A DNA stretch of 64,000 bases from JACQXM01 sp964569425 (GTDB lineage: Bacteria; Planctomycetota; Phycisphaerae; UBA1845). Numbering within the stretch: the first letter of the stretch is position 1; every line of letters begins with the position of its first letter. This document shows positions 8,219 to 17,656 of this stretch, piece after piece. The notes beneath the pieces are model-generated. The model did no database searches. It was not told where the DNA came from and saw only the letters and a list, made by a program, of their open reading frames with translations. Made by a program: the position numbers and the translations under genes. The stretch lies in contig CAZMVD010000008.1 of assembly GCA_964569425.1 (NCBI GenBank), forward strand, positions 3,199 to 67,198. Reading direction: 5' to 3'.

Positions 8219-10390
8219 TCAGTCCACGTCGTCGAATTCGACCCGCGTAAGGTCGGCGTGCTCCAAGATCAGCGAGTGCCGCGATCCTTCTTGAAAATGC
8301 ACGTCCACGTGCGTGCGGCTGGCCCCGCGATAGAATAACTGAATCTGGCCCAGCCCGTATTCCGGGTGTCGTACCAGCGTGCCCACGCCCCATTCGGCGA
8401 TGTCCGGGGGGAGCTTACCCACCGTGGCGGCGGCGCGGCTCTTCCTGTCGCGGCGTTGGCCATCTCCCTGGCATTCTACCTGATCGCCCGGCATCTCGTC
8501 GAGGAACGGGCTGCGCACCGTCCGTTCGGTCACGCCGCGAATCAAACGATAGCGCGCCCGCAGCAGCGTCAACTGCTTGCGCGCCCGCGTGATGCCCACA
8601 AAGCAGAGCCGCCGTTCTTCCTCTTCGTCCACGCCCGCGTCGTCATGCCTTCGAAACGGCAGCAGCCCGTCTTCCAGTCCGATCATGTACACCGTGTCGA
8701 ATTCCAGCCCTTTTGCCGCGTGCAGTGTCATCAGCGTCACGGCGCCGCTGCCGTCCATTACCGCGTCTACGTCGCTGATCAGCGCCGCGTGCTCCAGCCA
8801 ATGCACGAGCGTGGCTTCCGGCTGCTCCTGGTGAAAGGCCGAAGCCGCGCTGACCAGTTCGTCGAGGTTGGCGGACGGATCCTCGGCCGAATCACCTTCC
8901 GCGGCGTACATGGCGCGCAGGCCCGACTGACTGATGACGAAATCCAGCGCCTGCGGCGGCGGCAGCTCCAGCGCCGCACGCAGCTTGTCGAGCAGCAGGA
9001 CGAATTGTTGGACTCGTGCCGCGGAGCGCCCGAGGGCTTCGACCGTTTCCTGCCGACGAAGCTCATCGTGGACGCCGCGACCGCTCTGGCGCGCCCGCTC
9101 GACGAGCCGTCGCACCGTGGTGTCGCCGATGCCCCGCGCCGGTGTATTGACGATCCGCAGCAGCGATATTTCGTCCGCAGGGTTGACCAGTACGCGCAGG
9201 TAGGCCAGGACGTCCTTGACTTCCTTGCGGTTGTAGAATTCCACGCCGCGCGCGATTTGATAGGGTATTCCCTTGCGCAGGAAGGCCTCTTCGATCGCGC
9301 GGCTCAGGGCATTGATACGGTAGAAGATGGCGATCTGGCTCGCCGCGGCGCCCTCCTGCAAAGCGCGTGCGATCTGGTCTGCGACGTACGCCGCCTCTTC
9401 GTCGCCGGATTCCACCTCGCGCACCTGGATCGGCGGCCCGTCGTCGTTTTCCGTCCACAGGCTCTTGGCTTTGCGCTGCAGGTTGCCCGCGATGAGGGCG
9501 TCGGCGGCGGCGAGGATGCGCTTGGTCGATCGGTAGTTCTGTTCCAGCCGCACCACCGTCGCACTCGGATAATCGCGCTCGAAGCTGAGGATGTTCTCTA
9601 TGTTAGCCCCGCGCCAGCCGTAGATGGACTGGTCGGGATCTCCGGTGGCGCAGATGTTGTGGTGCGCCTCGGCCAGTTTCTGGGCGATGAGGTATTGCGC
9701 GGCGTTGGTATCCTGATACTCATCGATCAGCAGGTATTGGAACCGCCGGGAAAGCTCTTCCCGCAGTTCGTCGTTCTCCGCCAGGGTCAGGGCCATGCGC
9801 ATCAACAAGTCGTCGAAGTCGAGCCCCCCCTGATCGTGAAGCAGCTTCTCGTAGTGCAGGTATACCTTGGCGTATTGGCGTTCCCGCCAGTCATTGGCCT
9901 GCGCCGCGAATTGGGTCGCGGTCTGCATGGCGTTCTTGGCGTGGCCGATGACCGTGTCCGCGGCCGAAGGGGTCAAGCGCTCCGTAGAAAGGTCGCATTC
10001 TTCAATTGCCTGCTTGAGCAGTTTGCGTCGGTCGTCGCGGTCGAAGATGGTGAAGTTCCTCTGGACGCGCGCCTGATCGGCGTATTCCCGCAGCAATCGG
10101 GCGCACAGGGCGTGAAAAGTGCTAACGATCATTCCGGGGGCCACATCCAGCGCCGCGATGCGCTCGCGCATCTCCTTGGCCGCTTTGTTGGTGAAGGTAA
10201 TCGCGAGGATCTGCCGCGGGCGCGCTACCGTGAGCGCCAGATGGGCGGCGCGGCGCGTGACCACCCGCGTCTTGCCGCTGCCGGGACCGGCCAGGATGAG
10301 CAGGGGGCCGTCAGTGTGCAATACCGCCTCGCGCTGCGGCGGGTTGAGGTCCGCCAGCAGCGGTTTGATCGCGTCCGTGCCTCGAGTCAT
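8219..10390 (-). CDS. uvrD: UvrD/PcrA-family ATP-dependent DNA helicase
   Basis: A superfamily 1A 3'-5' helicase for nucleotide excision and mismatch repair or for removing recombinase filaments. All motifs are visible in the 723-residue protein: I AGPGSGKT, Ia ITFTNKAAKEM, II LLIDEYQDTN, III GDPDQSIYGWRGA, IV LEQNYRST, V TLHAAKGLEFDTVY and VI RRLCFVGITRAR. The C-terminal 70 residues contain HPEYGLGQI, like the Tudor-type tail through which PcrA/UvrD contacts RNA polymerase. The gene is divergent from selB, with overlapping upstream regions. Confidence 0.95.
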   Translation of the reverse strand: MTRGTDAIKPLLADLNPPQREAVLHTDGPLLILAGPGSGKTRVVTRRAAHLALTVARPRQILAITFTNKAAKEMRERIAALDVAPGMIVSTFHALCARLLREYADQARVQRNFTIFDRDDRRKLLKQAIEECDLSTERLTPSAADTVIGHAKNAMQTATQFAAQANDWRERQYAKVYLHYEKLLHDQGGLDFDDLLMRMALTLAENDELREELSRRFQYLLIDEYQDTNAAQYLIAQKLAEAHHNICATGDPDQSIYGWRGANIENILSFERDYPSATVVRLEQNYRSTKRILAAADALIAGNLQRKAKSLWTENDDGPPIQVREVESGDEEAAYVADQIARALQEGAAASQIAIFYRINALSRAIEEAFLRKGIPYQIARGVEFYNRKEVKDVLAYLRVLVNPADEISLLRIVNTPARGIGDTTVRRLVERARQSGRGVHDELRRQETVEALGRSAARVQQFVLLLDKLRAALELPPPQALDFVISQSGLRAMYAAEGDSAEDPSANLDELVSAASAFHQEQPEATLVHWLEHAALISDVDAVMDGSGAVTLMTLHAAKGLEFDTVYMIGLEDGLLPFRRHDDAGVDEEEERRLCFVGITRARKQLTLLRARYRLIRGVTERTVRSPFLDEMPGDQVECQGDGQRRDRKSRAAATVGKLPPDIAEWGVGTLVRHPEYGLGQIQLFYRGASRTHVDVHFQEGSRHSLILEHADLTRVEFDDVD

Positions 10391-10481
10391 GGACTTGCTC
10401 TATAGCCGTTCTTCGCGTTTTCGTCCAACGGCGCCGCTCCCCGCCCTTGCCGTGGAATCGCACACTTCGATAATCGCGTTC

Positions 10482-12470
10482 ATGCCGGGTGCAAAACAAC
10501 CCCTCGACGCGTTGACCGCATCGAACCAAGGTGAACGCCCGCTGCGCCATTTTATCCTGGGAACCGCCGGGCACATCGACCACGGGAAAACTTCGCTCGT
10601 TCGCGCGTTGACCGGCGTGGATACCGATCGGCTTCCCGAAGAGCAGCGCCGCGGCATGACCATCGAGCTGGGGTTCGCCGATTTCACCATCGACGATGCG
10701 CATTTCGGGATCGTCGATGTGCCCGGGCACGAACGATTTGTGCGCACCATGGTGGCCGGCGCTACGGGCATCGACGTCGCCCTGCTGGTGGTCGCCGCCG
10801 ACGACTCGGTCATGCCCCAGACGCGGGAACACGTGGATATCCTCCATCTGCTGGGCATCCGCCATGCGGTCGTCGCGCTGACCAAGATCGACGCCGTGGC
10901 GCCGGACCTTGCCGAGTTGGCGGCCGAGGAGATTCGAGAGTATCTGGCCAAAACACCGCTGGCCGCGGCCGCGGTGTGCCCGGTTTCGTCGATCACCGGT
11001 GCGGGTATCGAAGCGCTCAAGCGGGAGATTCTGGCGGTGGCGCGATCCGTTGCGGAGTCGCCGGCGGTGCGGCCATTTCGCCTGGCGGTCGATCGCGTCT
11101 TCACCGTGCAGGGTCGCGGGACCGTGGTGACCGGATCAGTGCTGCGCGGCGAGGTGGCGGCGGGGGACACGCTGGAGGTGTTTCCCGGGGGGCTCACCTG
11201 CCGGGTGCGTGACTTGCAGTCGCACGGTGCCGCCTCCGCCGCGCTGCATCGCGGTCAACGCGCGGCCCTCAATCTCAGCGGGATCGACCGCGATGCCCTG
11301 GAGCGGGGGGCGGAGTTGGCTACGCCCGGCTACCTTCAGCCGTCGCACCTGGTGGACGTGCACTTGCGCGTGCTGGCGGGGTGCGACCGGCCGTTGAAAA
11401 ATGCCCGCGTCATGCGTCTGTGCATCGGCACGACGGAGCTGGCGGTGCGCGTGGTGTTGCTGGGGCAAGCGCAACTCGATCCCGGGGCCGCTGGTTTTGC
11501 GCAACTTCGCAGCGGCAGCGCCATTCCGTCAGCGTACGGGCAGCGCTTCATACTGCGTGACGAAAACGCCGCGCACACCATCGGCGGGGGTGTCGTGTTG
11601 CGCCCGGTGGCGCACCGCCGGAGGCTCGCCCACGAATCCGAGGTCCAATCGCTGGAAACGCTGTTCGACGGCACGGCCGACCAGCGGGTGGAACAGGTGC
11701 TGCGGGCATCGGGCTTCACAACGCCCAGTGACTTGCAGGTGTGCCTTCGATCGGGGGTCGAAGTGGCGGAATTGCCTGCCGTGTACGCGCGATTGCGTCA
11801 GGAGGGAAGGCTTGTCCGCGTCTCCGACACCGAACGTTGCATGGTTCCTGCGGCACTCGACGACCTGGCCCACCGCCTGGCCGGATGGCTGGAGCGATTT
11901 CACCGCGCGCACCCCGACCTGCCCGGCCGGCCCCTCGATGCCGTGCTCGGCTGGATCGGCCGGATGACCGACCGCCCGCTGGCCCGCCCGTTGTTCGATC
12001 GGCTGGTTTCCAATGGCACGCTGAAACTGATGGGGCGGTTCGTGTGCCTGCCGGCGTTCGCTCCGGCGCTGTCGGCGGCAGACGAGAAATTGCTGGCGGG
12101 GATTCTTAGCGCGGTACGGGGGGGTGGGTTCCAGCCGCCTATCCTGGACGAATGGCCGCTGCCCGGCGCGCCGGACCGCAAGCGCCGCGAGCGTCTGGCT
12201 ACGCTGGCGGTGGCGCTGGGGGAACTGGTGCTGATCGAGCCTGGCATGTTTCTGTCTGCGGAGGGCGAATCGCAACTCCGGCAGAAGGTGCGCGACCTGA
12301 TCGCCGCCTGTCCGGAGGGTGTTACGGTGGCGCAGGTGCGCGAAGCGCTGAACTCCAGCCGCAAGTACGTCGTACCGTTCCTGGAGCATCTCGACCGCGT
12401 CGGGTTTACCCTTCGCGCGGGCGATCGACGTGTGCTCGCCAACCGCGTAGACGAGCCGCCAGAAGCTTAA
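10482..12470 (+). CDS. selB: Selenocysteine-specific translation elongation factor SelB
   Basis: A GTPase that carries Sec-tRNA(Sec) to the ribosome at UGA codons marked by a SECIS hairpin. Residues 30-37 are the G1 motif GHIDHGKT, followed by DVPGHERFVRTMVAGA (G3) and TKID (G4), then EF-Tu-like domains II and III with the VFTVQGRGTVVTGSV segment typical of SelB. The last roughly 200 residues are the winged-helix repeats that bind SECIS RNA. The frame is open back to 10119 into the divergent helicase gene; the ATG at 10482 gives 662 residues and a family-like N-terminus. selA, selC and selD are not in the window, but a matching selenoprotein gene lies at 27090-27647. Confidence 0.95.
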   Translation: MPGAKQPLDALTASNQGERPLRHFILGTAGHIDHGKTSLVRALTGVDTDRLPEEQRRGMTIELGFADFTIDDAHFGIVDVPGHERFVRTMVAGATGIDVALLVVAADDSVMPQTREHVDILHLLGIRHAVVALTKIDAVAPDLAELAAEEIREYLAKTPLAAAAVCPVSSITGAGIEALKREILAVARSVAESPAVRPFRLAVDRVFTVQGRGTVVTGSVLRGEVAAGDTLEVFPGGLTCRVRDLQSHGAASAALHRGQRAALNLSGIDRDALERGAELATPGYLQPSHLVDVHLRVLAGCDRPLKNARVMRLCIGTTELAVRVVLLGQAQLDPGAAGFAQLRSGSAIPSAYGQRFILRDENAAHTIGGGVVLRPVAHRRRLAHESEVQSLETLFDGTADQRVEQVLRASGFTTPSDLQVCLRSGVEVAELPAVYARLRQEGRLVRVSDTERCMVPAALDDLAHRLAGWLERFHRAHPDLPGRPLDAVLGWIGRMTDRPLARPLFDRLVSNGTLKLMGRFVCLPAFAPALSAADEKLLAGILSAVRGGGFQPPILDEWPLPGAPDRKRRERLATLAVALGELVLIEPGMFLSAEGESQLRQKVRDLIAACPEGVTVAQVREALNSSRKYVVPFLEHLDRVGFTLRAGDRRVLANRVDEPPEA

Positions 12471-12659
12471 TTGGGGCAGCGCGGGGCGGCTGTCCGTATT
12501 ATGCTGCCCTGGTCCAATGGTCCCGGCCGACGTAAATCGGTATGCTTTCCGGTTTCGGGGCGCGCATTGCGCGAGAAGCGAGAACCGCGGCGGCACGGGT
12601 CGGCGTTGTTATGGTCTGGTCACCTATTGTTTGAGCGGGCGAGTGCGAATTGGAACAGC

Positions 12660-13409
12660 ATGACCGAACCACCGCTTGATCCGCGCGTCGTGCTGGGCCT
12701 GTCGCCCGGGCAGCTTCCGCGGCACATCGCCATCATCATGGATGGCAACGGGCGTTGGGCGAAGCAGCGCGGGTGGCCGAGGATTCGCGGCCACGAGGAG
12801 GGGGCCAAGGCGGTGCGGCGCATCGTCACCCATTGCGCCCGGCTGGGAATCAACGCGCTCACGCTCTACAGCTTCAGCACGGAGAACTGGAAACGTCCCG
12901 CCGACGAGGTGGGATTCCTCATGGACCTGTACGTGCGGTACCTGATCGGCGAGCGCGAGACGATCATGAACAACGACGTGCGGTTCGTGCACGTGGGGAA
13001 ACGTGCGGGGCTGCCACCGCGGGTGCTGGAGGAGATGGACCGTACCGTGGCGGAAAGCCGCCACAATCCCGGGCTGACGCTGTGCCTGGCGCTGAATTAC
13101 GGTTCGCGGGATGAGATCGTCGAGGGCGTGCGGCGGATTGCGCGCGAGGTGAGCGCGGGAAAGCTGGCGCCGGACGCGATCGACGAGGCCCGGATTTCGG
13201 CGTCGCTGTTTACCGCCGGGCTGCCCGATCCGGACCTGCTCATCCGCACGGCCAACGAGCGCCGGGTGAGTAATTTTCTGCTCTGGCAGATCAGCTACGC
13301 GGAGATCCACGTGTGCCCGGCGTTGTGGCCGGACTTCGGCGAGGCCGAGCTGCACGCGGCCATTCGCGATTTCGCGGGCCGCGAGCGGCGGTTCGGGGGG
13401 GTCCAATAG
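12660..13409 (+). CDS. uppS: Isoprenyl transferase / undecaprenyl diphosphate synthase
   Basis: Adds isopentenyl units in cis to farnesyl diphosphate, producing the lipid carrier for peptidoglycan and O-antigen (EC 2.5.1.31). The catalytic Asp28 is in IIMDGNGRWAKQRG, followed by LYSFSTENWKRP and the C-terminal RTANERRVSNFLLWQ and SYAEIHV motifs. The usual R-T-S/G-G-E-x-R reads R-T-A-N-E-R-R here, keeping the key Glu and Arg. The chosen ATG gives 249 residues, the usual length; the longer open frame upstream is not family-like. Confidence 0.94.
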   Translation: MTEPPLDPRVVLGLSPGQLPRHIAIIMDGNGRWAKQRGWPRIRGHEEGAKAVRRIVTHCARLGINALTLYSFSTENWKRPADEVGFLMDLYVRYLIGERETIMNNDVRFVHVGKRAGLPPRVLEEMDRTVAESRHNPGLTLCLALNYGSRDEIVEGVRRIAREVSAGKLAPDAIDEARISASLFTAGLPDPDLLIRTANERRVSNFLLWQISYAEIHVCPALWPDFGEAELHAAIRDFAGRERRFGGVQ

Positions 13410-13602
13410 AAGTTGGTTTGACATCCGTACCCAAGGGTATTCTGATGTTCAGCCAGGGCGTAGCGGGCCGTTCAATGTACCGCCGTTGCCCCAGGGGTCA
13501 CCGAGCCGTCGCCGAACGGCGGGCCGGCCGGGCAATGTCAAGCGGTGGCAACCACCGGACCCTCCGAAGTTCCGGTTCCGGCGCGGCGGTGGGAGCGTAT
13601 CG

Positions 13603-13902
13603 ATGGTGCTCGACGTATCGGCCGTAGCGACCCTGGTTAAACGGGACGCCGTCCAACTGAAGGGGATGGGTGTCCGTCGCCTGGCGTTGTTCGGTTCGTG
13701 CGTTCGCGGAGGTCTGCGCGGTGACAGTGATCTCGATTTTCTGGTAGACCTGCATCCCAAGACTTTCGACAACTACATGGATGTCAAGGAAGCGCTGGAA
13801 TCGAGATTAGGGCGGCGCGTAGACCTGGTGCTGTTCAGTGCCATCAAGCCCGCCTTGCGCGCCGCGATCTTGCAGGAGGCGGTCGATGTCGCGCTCGACT
13901 GA
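13603..13902 (+). CDS. mntA: MntA-type minimal nucleotidyltransferase antitoxin
   Basis: A 99-residue DNA polymerase-beta-fold minimal nucleotidyltransferase. Residues 31-36 are G-S-C-V-R-G and residues 42-45 S-D-L-D, giving the catalytic pair Asp43 and Asp45; a third acidic residue sits in RRVDLVLF. In characterised MntA/HepT systems the MNT protein neutralises its HEPN partner by transferring AMP to a Tyr of the toxin. The next gene, overlapping by 17 nt, encodes a matching HEPN protein with that Tyr. A GGGAG sequence lies about 8 nt before the ATG. Confidence 0.88.
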   Translation: MVLDVSAVATLVKRDAVQLKGMGVRRLALFGSCVRGGLRGDSDLDFLVDLHPKTFDNYMDVKEALESRLGRRVDLVLFSAIKPALRAAILQEAVDVALD

Positions 13903-14239
13903 AGTCTATCTTCGCGATATCCTGGAAGCCTGCGGGAAGGTCAGACAATACGTTGACGGGCTGAGTTTCAGCACATTTGTCGCCGATGGTCGAACGGTGG
14001 ACGCCGTGGTGCGCAATCTCGAGATCATCGGTGAAGCGGCGAAGTGCATTCCGAGCGACGAGAGGCACAGAAACCCGAATGTTCAATGGAAGCGCCTGGC
14101 GGGACTTCGCGATATTCTCATTCATCAGTATTTCGGCGTGGATGTGGAGTTGATCTGGAACCTCGCGCAGGAGAAACTGCCGCACCTGGAACGGGAAATT
14201 GCCGCAATGCTGGGCCGCGGAAGCGCATCAGAACGATAG
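13886..14239 (+). CDS. hepT: HepT-like HEPN ribonuclease toxin (DUF86)
   Basis: A 117-residue all-helical HEPN-domain protein. The signature R-x4-H-x-Y is visible as Arg75, His80 and Tyr82 in RDILIHQYFG: Arg and His form the RNase site and Tyr is the residue AMPylated by MntA in studied relatives. The helix IIGEAAKCIPS is also typical of DUF86 proteins. Translation is coupled: the ATG lies inside the antitoxin gene, with a perfect AGGAGG about 6 nt upstream. It is likely part of a stress or anti-phage toxin-antitoxin module. Confidence 0.88.
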   Translation: MSRSTEVYLRDILEACGKVRQYVDGLSFSTFVADGRTVDAVVRNLEIIGEAAKCIPSDERHRNPNVQWKRLAGLRDILIHQYFGVDVELIWNLAQEKLPHLEREIAAMLGRGSASER

Positions 14240-14329
14240 GCCGCAGCCATCGGAAGCGGGGTTGCGTACGCGATAGAAGACCAACAGAAATCCAGGTCGG
14301 GTTGCCGACCGCTTGAAGAGAGTATTCCC

Positions 14330-15109
14330 ATGAATCTACTCGCCGGCCGCAAAGGGCTCGTATTCGGCATCGCCAACGACCGCAGCATCGCCTGCCACAT
14401 CGCCAAGGCGGTTTTGGGGCAGGGGGCGGCGTGCGGCTTTCCTTACCTTCCGGGCGAAAAAAACGAACGCCGGGTGAGCAAGGCGCTCGAGGAAATCGGC
14501 GTCACCGATCCGTGGCTGCTGCCGTGCGACGTAGCCAAGGACGTCGACCTCGACGCCACCTTCGCCGCAGCCAAGGAGCGCTTCGACACCCTCGACTTCG
14601 TGGTCCATTCACTGGCCTACGCCGATCGCGCCTATCTCAAACCCGGTCTGTTCGTGGAGACGCCGCGCGAGGTGTACACCCAAGCGCTGGATATTTCCGC
14701 CTATTCGCTGGTCGCCATCGCCAAGCGCGCCAAACCGCTGATGACCCGCGGCGGCTCGATCCTGGCCATGACCTATTACGGCAGCGAAAAGGCCGTGCCG
14801 GGGTACAACGTGATGGGCGTCGCCAAAGCAGCGCTGGAGGCGTGCACGCGCTACCTGGCGTTGGAGCTGGGCGAGTTCGGCATCCGCGTGAACACCATCA
14901 GCGCGGGACCGATCAAGACACTCTCGGCCATGGCCGTCGGCGGCATCGACGAGATCTTTGAGTGGGTCCAGAAGAAGGCCCCGCTGCGCCGCAACATCGA
15001 CGCGGGCGAAGTCGGCCGCACGGCCGTCTACCTGGCGAGCGACCTATCCAGCGGTGTCACCGGAGAGAACATCTTCGTGGACGCGGGCTATCGGATTGTG
15101 GGGCTGTAG
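14330..15109 (+). CDS. fabI: Enoyl-[acyl-carrier-protein] reductase (NADH)
   Basis: Last reductive step of each fatty acid elongation round (EC 1.3.1.9). A 259-residue SDR-fold protein with the FabI-specific N-terminus KGLVFGIANDRSIA, HSLAYA, and the catalytic Tyr159-x6-Lys166 in YNVMGVAK; Tyr149 corresponds to the second conserved FabI Tyr. NTISAGPIKTLSA is the typical substrate-loop region. A GAAGAGAG sequence precedes the ATG. It stands alone after the toxin-antitoxin pair. Confidence 0.96.
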   Translation: MNLLAGRKGLVFGIANDRSIACHIAKAVLGQGAACGFPYLPGEKNERRVSKALEEIGVTDPWLLPCDVAKDVDLDATFAAAKERFDTLDFVVHSLAYADRAYLKPGLFVETPREVYTQALDISAYSLVAIAKRAKPLMTRGGSILAMTYYGSEKAVPGYNVMGVAKAALEACTRYLALELGEFGIRVNTISAGPIKTLSAMAVGGIDEIFEWVQKKAPLRRNIDAGEVGRTAVYLASDLSSGVTGENIFVDAGYRIVGL

Positions 15110-15555
15110 GGAATCAATCCGCCTTGACCGATCGCATGGCGGCGTAGCTCAAAGCGGACTCTTAGCCTCAGGTTGTTTTGCACTGCCGCAATCAGGTTTG
15201 GCGCTACCCAGAACCGGCAAGGACGCGCCGCGACCACCGATGCCGTCCCCCGCCAACTTGCTGGCCCTTCCTGAGCGCGTCCGACCTTCGCCCACGAAAC
15301 TCAGCCGACCTCGCCCCCCGTCGAGAGTAAACCAGCCCGAGCGCCCGCAACGTCGAACCCACCCGCCGCAATCGGCCAAGCCGCCGACGGCTACGCTGGC
15401 AGCCGGCGACGAAGCTCACCAGAGACTTATCGGTCCCGTTCAGGTTTCCCGGATGTGTGCCAAAAGACCCGCCGCCAGCGTGCCGATAACCCAGCGGTAT
15501 CCGCAAAGGGTCGGCGCTAGAGGGTCGGCTCAGGTCCACACTGAGGAAATAGCTC
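15110..15555. other. Intergenic region, no gene
   Basis: About 446 bases between fabI and the VCBS gene. Frames that cross it have no recognisable composition or motif. It contains a stretch near 15190-15225 resembling two other places in the window (see findings). No tRNA, terminator or promoter could be supported. Confidence 0.4.
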
Positions 15556-17073
15556 ATGAATGCTTCTCGCTCCAAAGGCGGATGGCTGGTGGTTTCGGCA
15601 ATGCTCACGTTGGGGCTGGGCGTGCCCGGCAGCGGTTGTGCCGGCGGCGGCTTCGCCGGCGTTATCGTGGACCGTGACGATTTTCTCAGTTCCGGAAGAA
15701 CGCGGAGTTTTTTCCGCGCGATCCAGGTCGATCCTCCCAGCGAGGACTCGGCTGGACCGCAGTTCGTGGTGGCCGCCGATCTCAACGGCGATGGTCGAAT
15801 GGACCTGATCTCGGCGTGGAATCAGTCACAGCCGGTTCAGGTTCACTTGCAGGGGCGCACTGCGACGGGAGGCATGAGTTTCGAAACCGTCACCATCGCC
15901 GGAAGCGTGCCCGTGGTTTCCGTAGCTGGGTTGGGGGTCGCCGACATCGACGGCGATGGTGTGCAGGATATTGTCGTGCTCGTGAAGCAGGCGCTGCTTG
16001 ATGGCCCGGAATGCCTGAGCGAGGAACGTCCCGTCGAGGGTCTGGGCGGCATCATTCTGGTTTACTTCGGCCCGAGCGACGTCAGCCTGATGAACCGCGC
16101 ATTGGCCTGGCAAGAAGTCCGGGTGGGCAATTCCTTCCTCCAGGGAACGGGTGAAATCTCCGCGTCGCCGGAGGTTGGCGGATTCACCAGCATGGTTCTG
16201 GGGGACATGAACAACGACGGCAATGTTGACATCGTCGCCGCCTGGAACTCATCCTGTGGCGAGGGCGGCACGCAGGCGGCGGTGCTCTTCACCAATCAAG
16301 GCCGGGGCCCCGCACGCGATGGTACCTGGTCGGCCGCTGTAATCCCCGACGCGCTGCCGAAGGGTACGGCGATCAAGAGCGTGGCATTGGGCGATATCGA
16401 CGGCGACGGCGATCTCGACGTGGTGGCAACCTATCCCGATGCGCCCACCGGCAACGTACGCTGGTATCGCAATCCGACGCTTGATGTTCCCGATGATTAC
16501 CACTTTTCCGACGGCAACTGGCAAACAGGGACCATCGGCCAGATCGCTACGGGCGCCGATATCGCCCGCGTGGCCGATATCGATGGTGACGGCCTGCTCG
16601 ACGTCGTCGTGCGTTCCAGTGGAGGCCGGGTCATTCAGTGGTTCCGCGGACCCGCCGGAGCGACGACAGCGCCGCTGCGGGCATTGCCATGGCAGGTCTT
16701 CACCCTGGCCGAGTACCGCGAGCGAACGCCCTCGGCGCTGGCACTGGGCGATCTGACGGGCAACGGGCGACTCGAGGCCGTCGCGGCAGCGGAGGGTGGA
16801 TTGTCCTGGTTCGGCGCCGCCAGCGCGACCAACCCGTATAGTCAGTGGACCGAGACGCTGATCGTCGACGACGCCCAGGGCGGCACCGGCGCCGCTGCGA
16901 CCACCGACCCCAACGTGGCTGCCGAGGAAATCGCCGACACTTCGATCATGAACGGCATCACGATCGTGGACCTCGATGGCGACGGGCGCAACGACATCGT
17001 GGTCACGCTCGACCGCAACAGTTTGAGCGGGCTGACCAACGACGCCATCGTGTGGTTCCGCAACGAACGGTAG
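15556..17073 (+). CDS. FG-GAP/VCBS-repeat secreted protein, probable lipoprotein
   Basis: A 505-residue exported protein. The N-terminus is a signal peptide ending in a weak lipobox (GSG before Cys at about residue 28). The rest is a beta-propeller of FG-GAP/VCBS repeats, with at least seven Ca2+-loop units of the form D-x-D-G-D-G-x-x-D-I/V: ADLNGDGRMD, ADIDGDGVQD, GDMNNDGNVD, GDIDGDGDLD, ADIDGDGLLD, GDLTGNGRLE and VDLDGDGRND. Such proteins sit on the outer surface and bind ligands or matrix; no enzyme motif is present. It is a single-gene unit closed by a strong intrinsic terminator. Confidence 0.85.
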   Translation: MNASRSKGGWLVVSAMLTLGLGVPGSGCAGGGFAGVIVDRDDFLSSGRTRSFFRAIQVDPPSEDSAGPQFVVAADLNGDGRMDLISAWNQSQPVQVHLQGRTATGGMSFETVTIAGSVPVVSVAGLGVADIDGDGVQDIVVLVKQALLDGPECLSEERPVEGLGGIILVYFGPSDVSLMNRALAWQEVRVGNSFLQGTGEISASPEVGGFTSMVLGDMNNDGNVDIVAAWNSSCGEGGTQAAVLFTNQGRGPARDGTWSAAVIPDALPKGTAIKSVALGDIDGDGDLDVVATYPDAPTGNVRWYRNPTLDVPDDYHFSDGNWQTGTIGQIATGADIARVADIDGDGLLDVVVRSSGGRVIQWFRGPAGATTAPLRALPWQVFTLAEYRERTPSALALGDLTGNGRLEAVAAAEGGLSWFGAASATNPYSQWTETLIVDDAQGGTGAAATTDPNVAAEEIADTSIMNGITIVDLDGDGRNDIVVTLDRNSLSGLTNDAIVWFRNER

Positions 17074-17110
17074 CGTCCTTAATCCCGGGTCATCCGGTTC
17101 TTGAACGGCG

Positions 17111-17156
17111 GCGAATGCGCGCGATGCTCGCGCCATTCGCTGCTCTCTTTTTTTTT
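17111..17156 (+). terminator. Intrinsic terminator of the VCBS gene
   Basis: Stem 17111-17124 pairs with 17128-17140 (13 bp with one bulged C, loop TGC), followed by a pyrimidine run ending in nine T's. It lies 38 bases past the VCBS stop codon. Confidence 0.88.
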
Positions 17157-17177
17157 AGAACGCACCTCGCGGAAAGC

Positions 17178-17651
17178 CTATTTTTTTCCGAGGTCACGTT
17201 GCGCCTGGAAGAAACTCCGGAGCAGGTGCGCGCACTCGTCGGCGAGTACCCCGCCGCACATTTCCACCCGATGGTTCAGACGTGGATCGATGGGTATCGA
17301 AAAAAGCGATTCACAGGCCCCGGCCTTGGGGTCGCTGGCCCCAAAGACCAACCTGGGCAGCCGGGCCTGAACGACCGCGCCCGCGCACATTACGCACGGT
17401 TCCAGGGTCACATACAGCGTACAGCCTTCCAGCCGCCAGCTTCCCAACTCGGCCGCGGCTGCGGTGAGTGCAATCATTTCGGCGTGCGCCGTGGGATCCT
17501 GCAAGACTTCCCGTTGATTGTGCCCGCGACCAATGATGCCCCCGTCGTATGCCACCACCGCCCCCACCGGCACGTCGCCCGCGTCGAGCGCAGCTTGTGC
17601 CTCGCCGAGCGCTGCGCGCATGAATCGTTCATCATCCGACGGAAGTGTCAC
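17178..17651 (-). CDS. tadA: tRNA-specific adenosine deaminase
   Basis: Deaminates A34 to inosine in tRNA-Arg(ACG) (EC 3.5.4.33). A 157-residue CMP/dCMP-deaminase-fold protein with zinc ligands His56 (HAE, Glu58 the proton shuttle), Cys86 and Cys89 (PCVMCAGA), and the TadA-like ARLPRLVFGASDPKAGA region. I chose the GTG at 17651, five bases after the arsC stop and preceded by GAGGTG, over longer frames that run into arsC. It is co-transcribed with arsC. Not to be confused with the Tad pilus ATPase. Confidence 0.9.
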   Translation of the reverse strand: MTLPSDDERFMRAALGEAQAALDAGDVPVGAVVAYDGGIIGRGHNQREVLQDPTAHAEMIALTAAAAELGSWRLEGCTLYVTLEPCVMCAGAVVQARLPRLVFGASDPKAGACESLFSIPIDPRLNHRVEMCGGVLADECAHLLRSFFQAQRDLGKK

Positions 17652-17656
17652 GGGTG

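Noticed and set aside
8366..10405. 679-codon open frame antisense to the helicase
   Set aside because: A shadow of the GC-rich codon pattern; the helicase on the other strand has every family motif.
15136..15190. tRNA-like piece (GCGGCGTAGCTCA)
   Set aside because: No T-arm with TTCGANT, no acceptor pairing and no anticodon stem.
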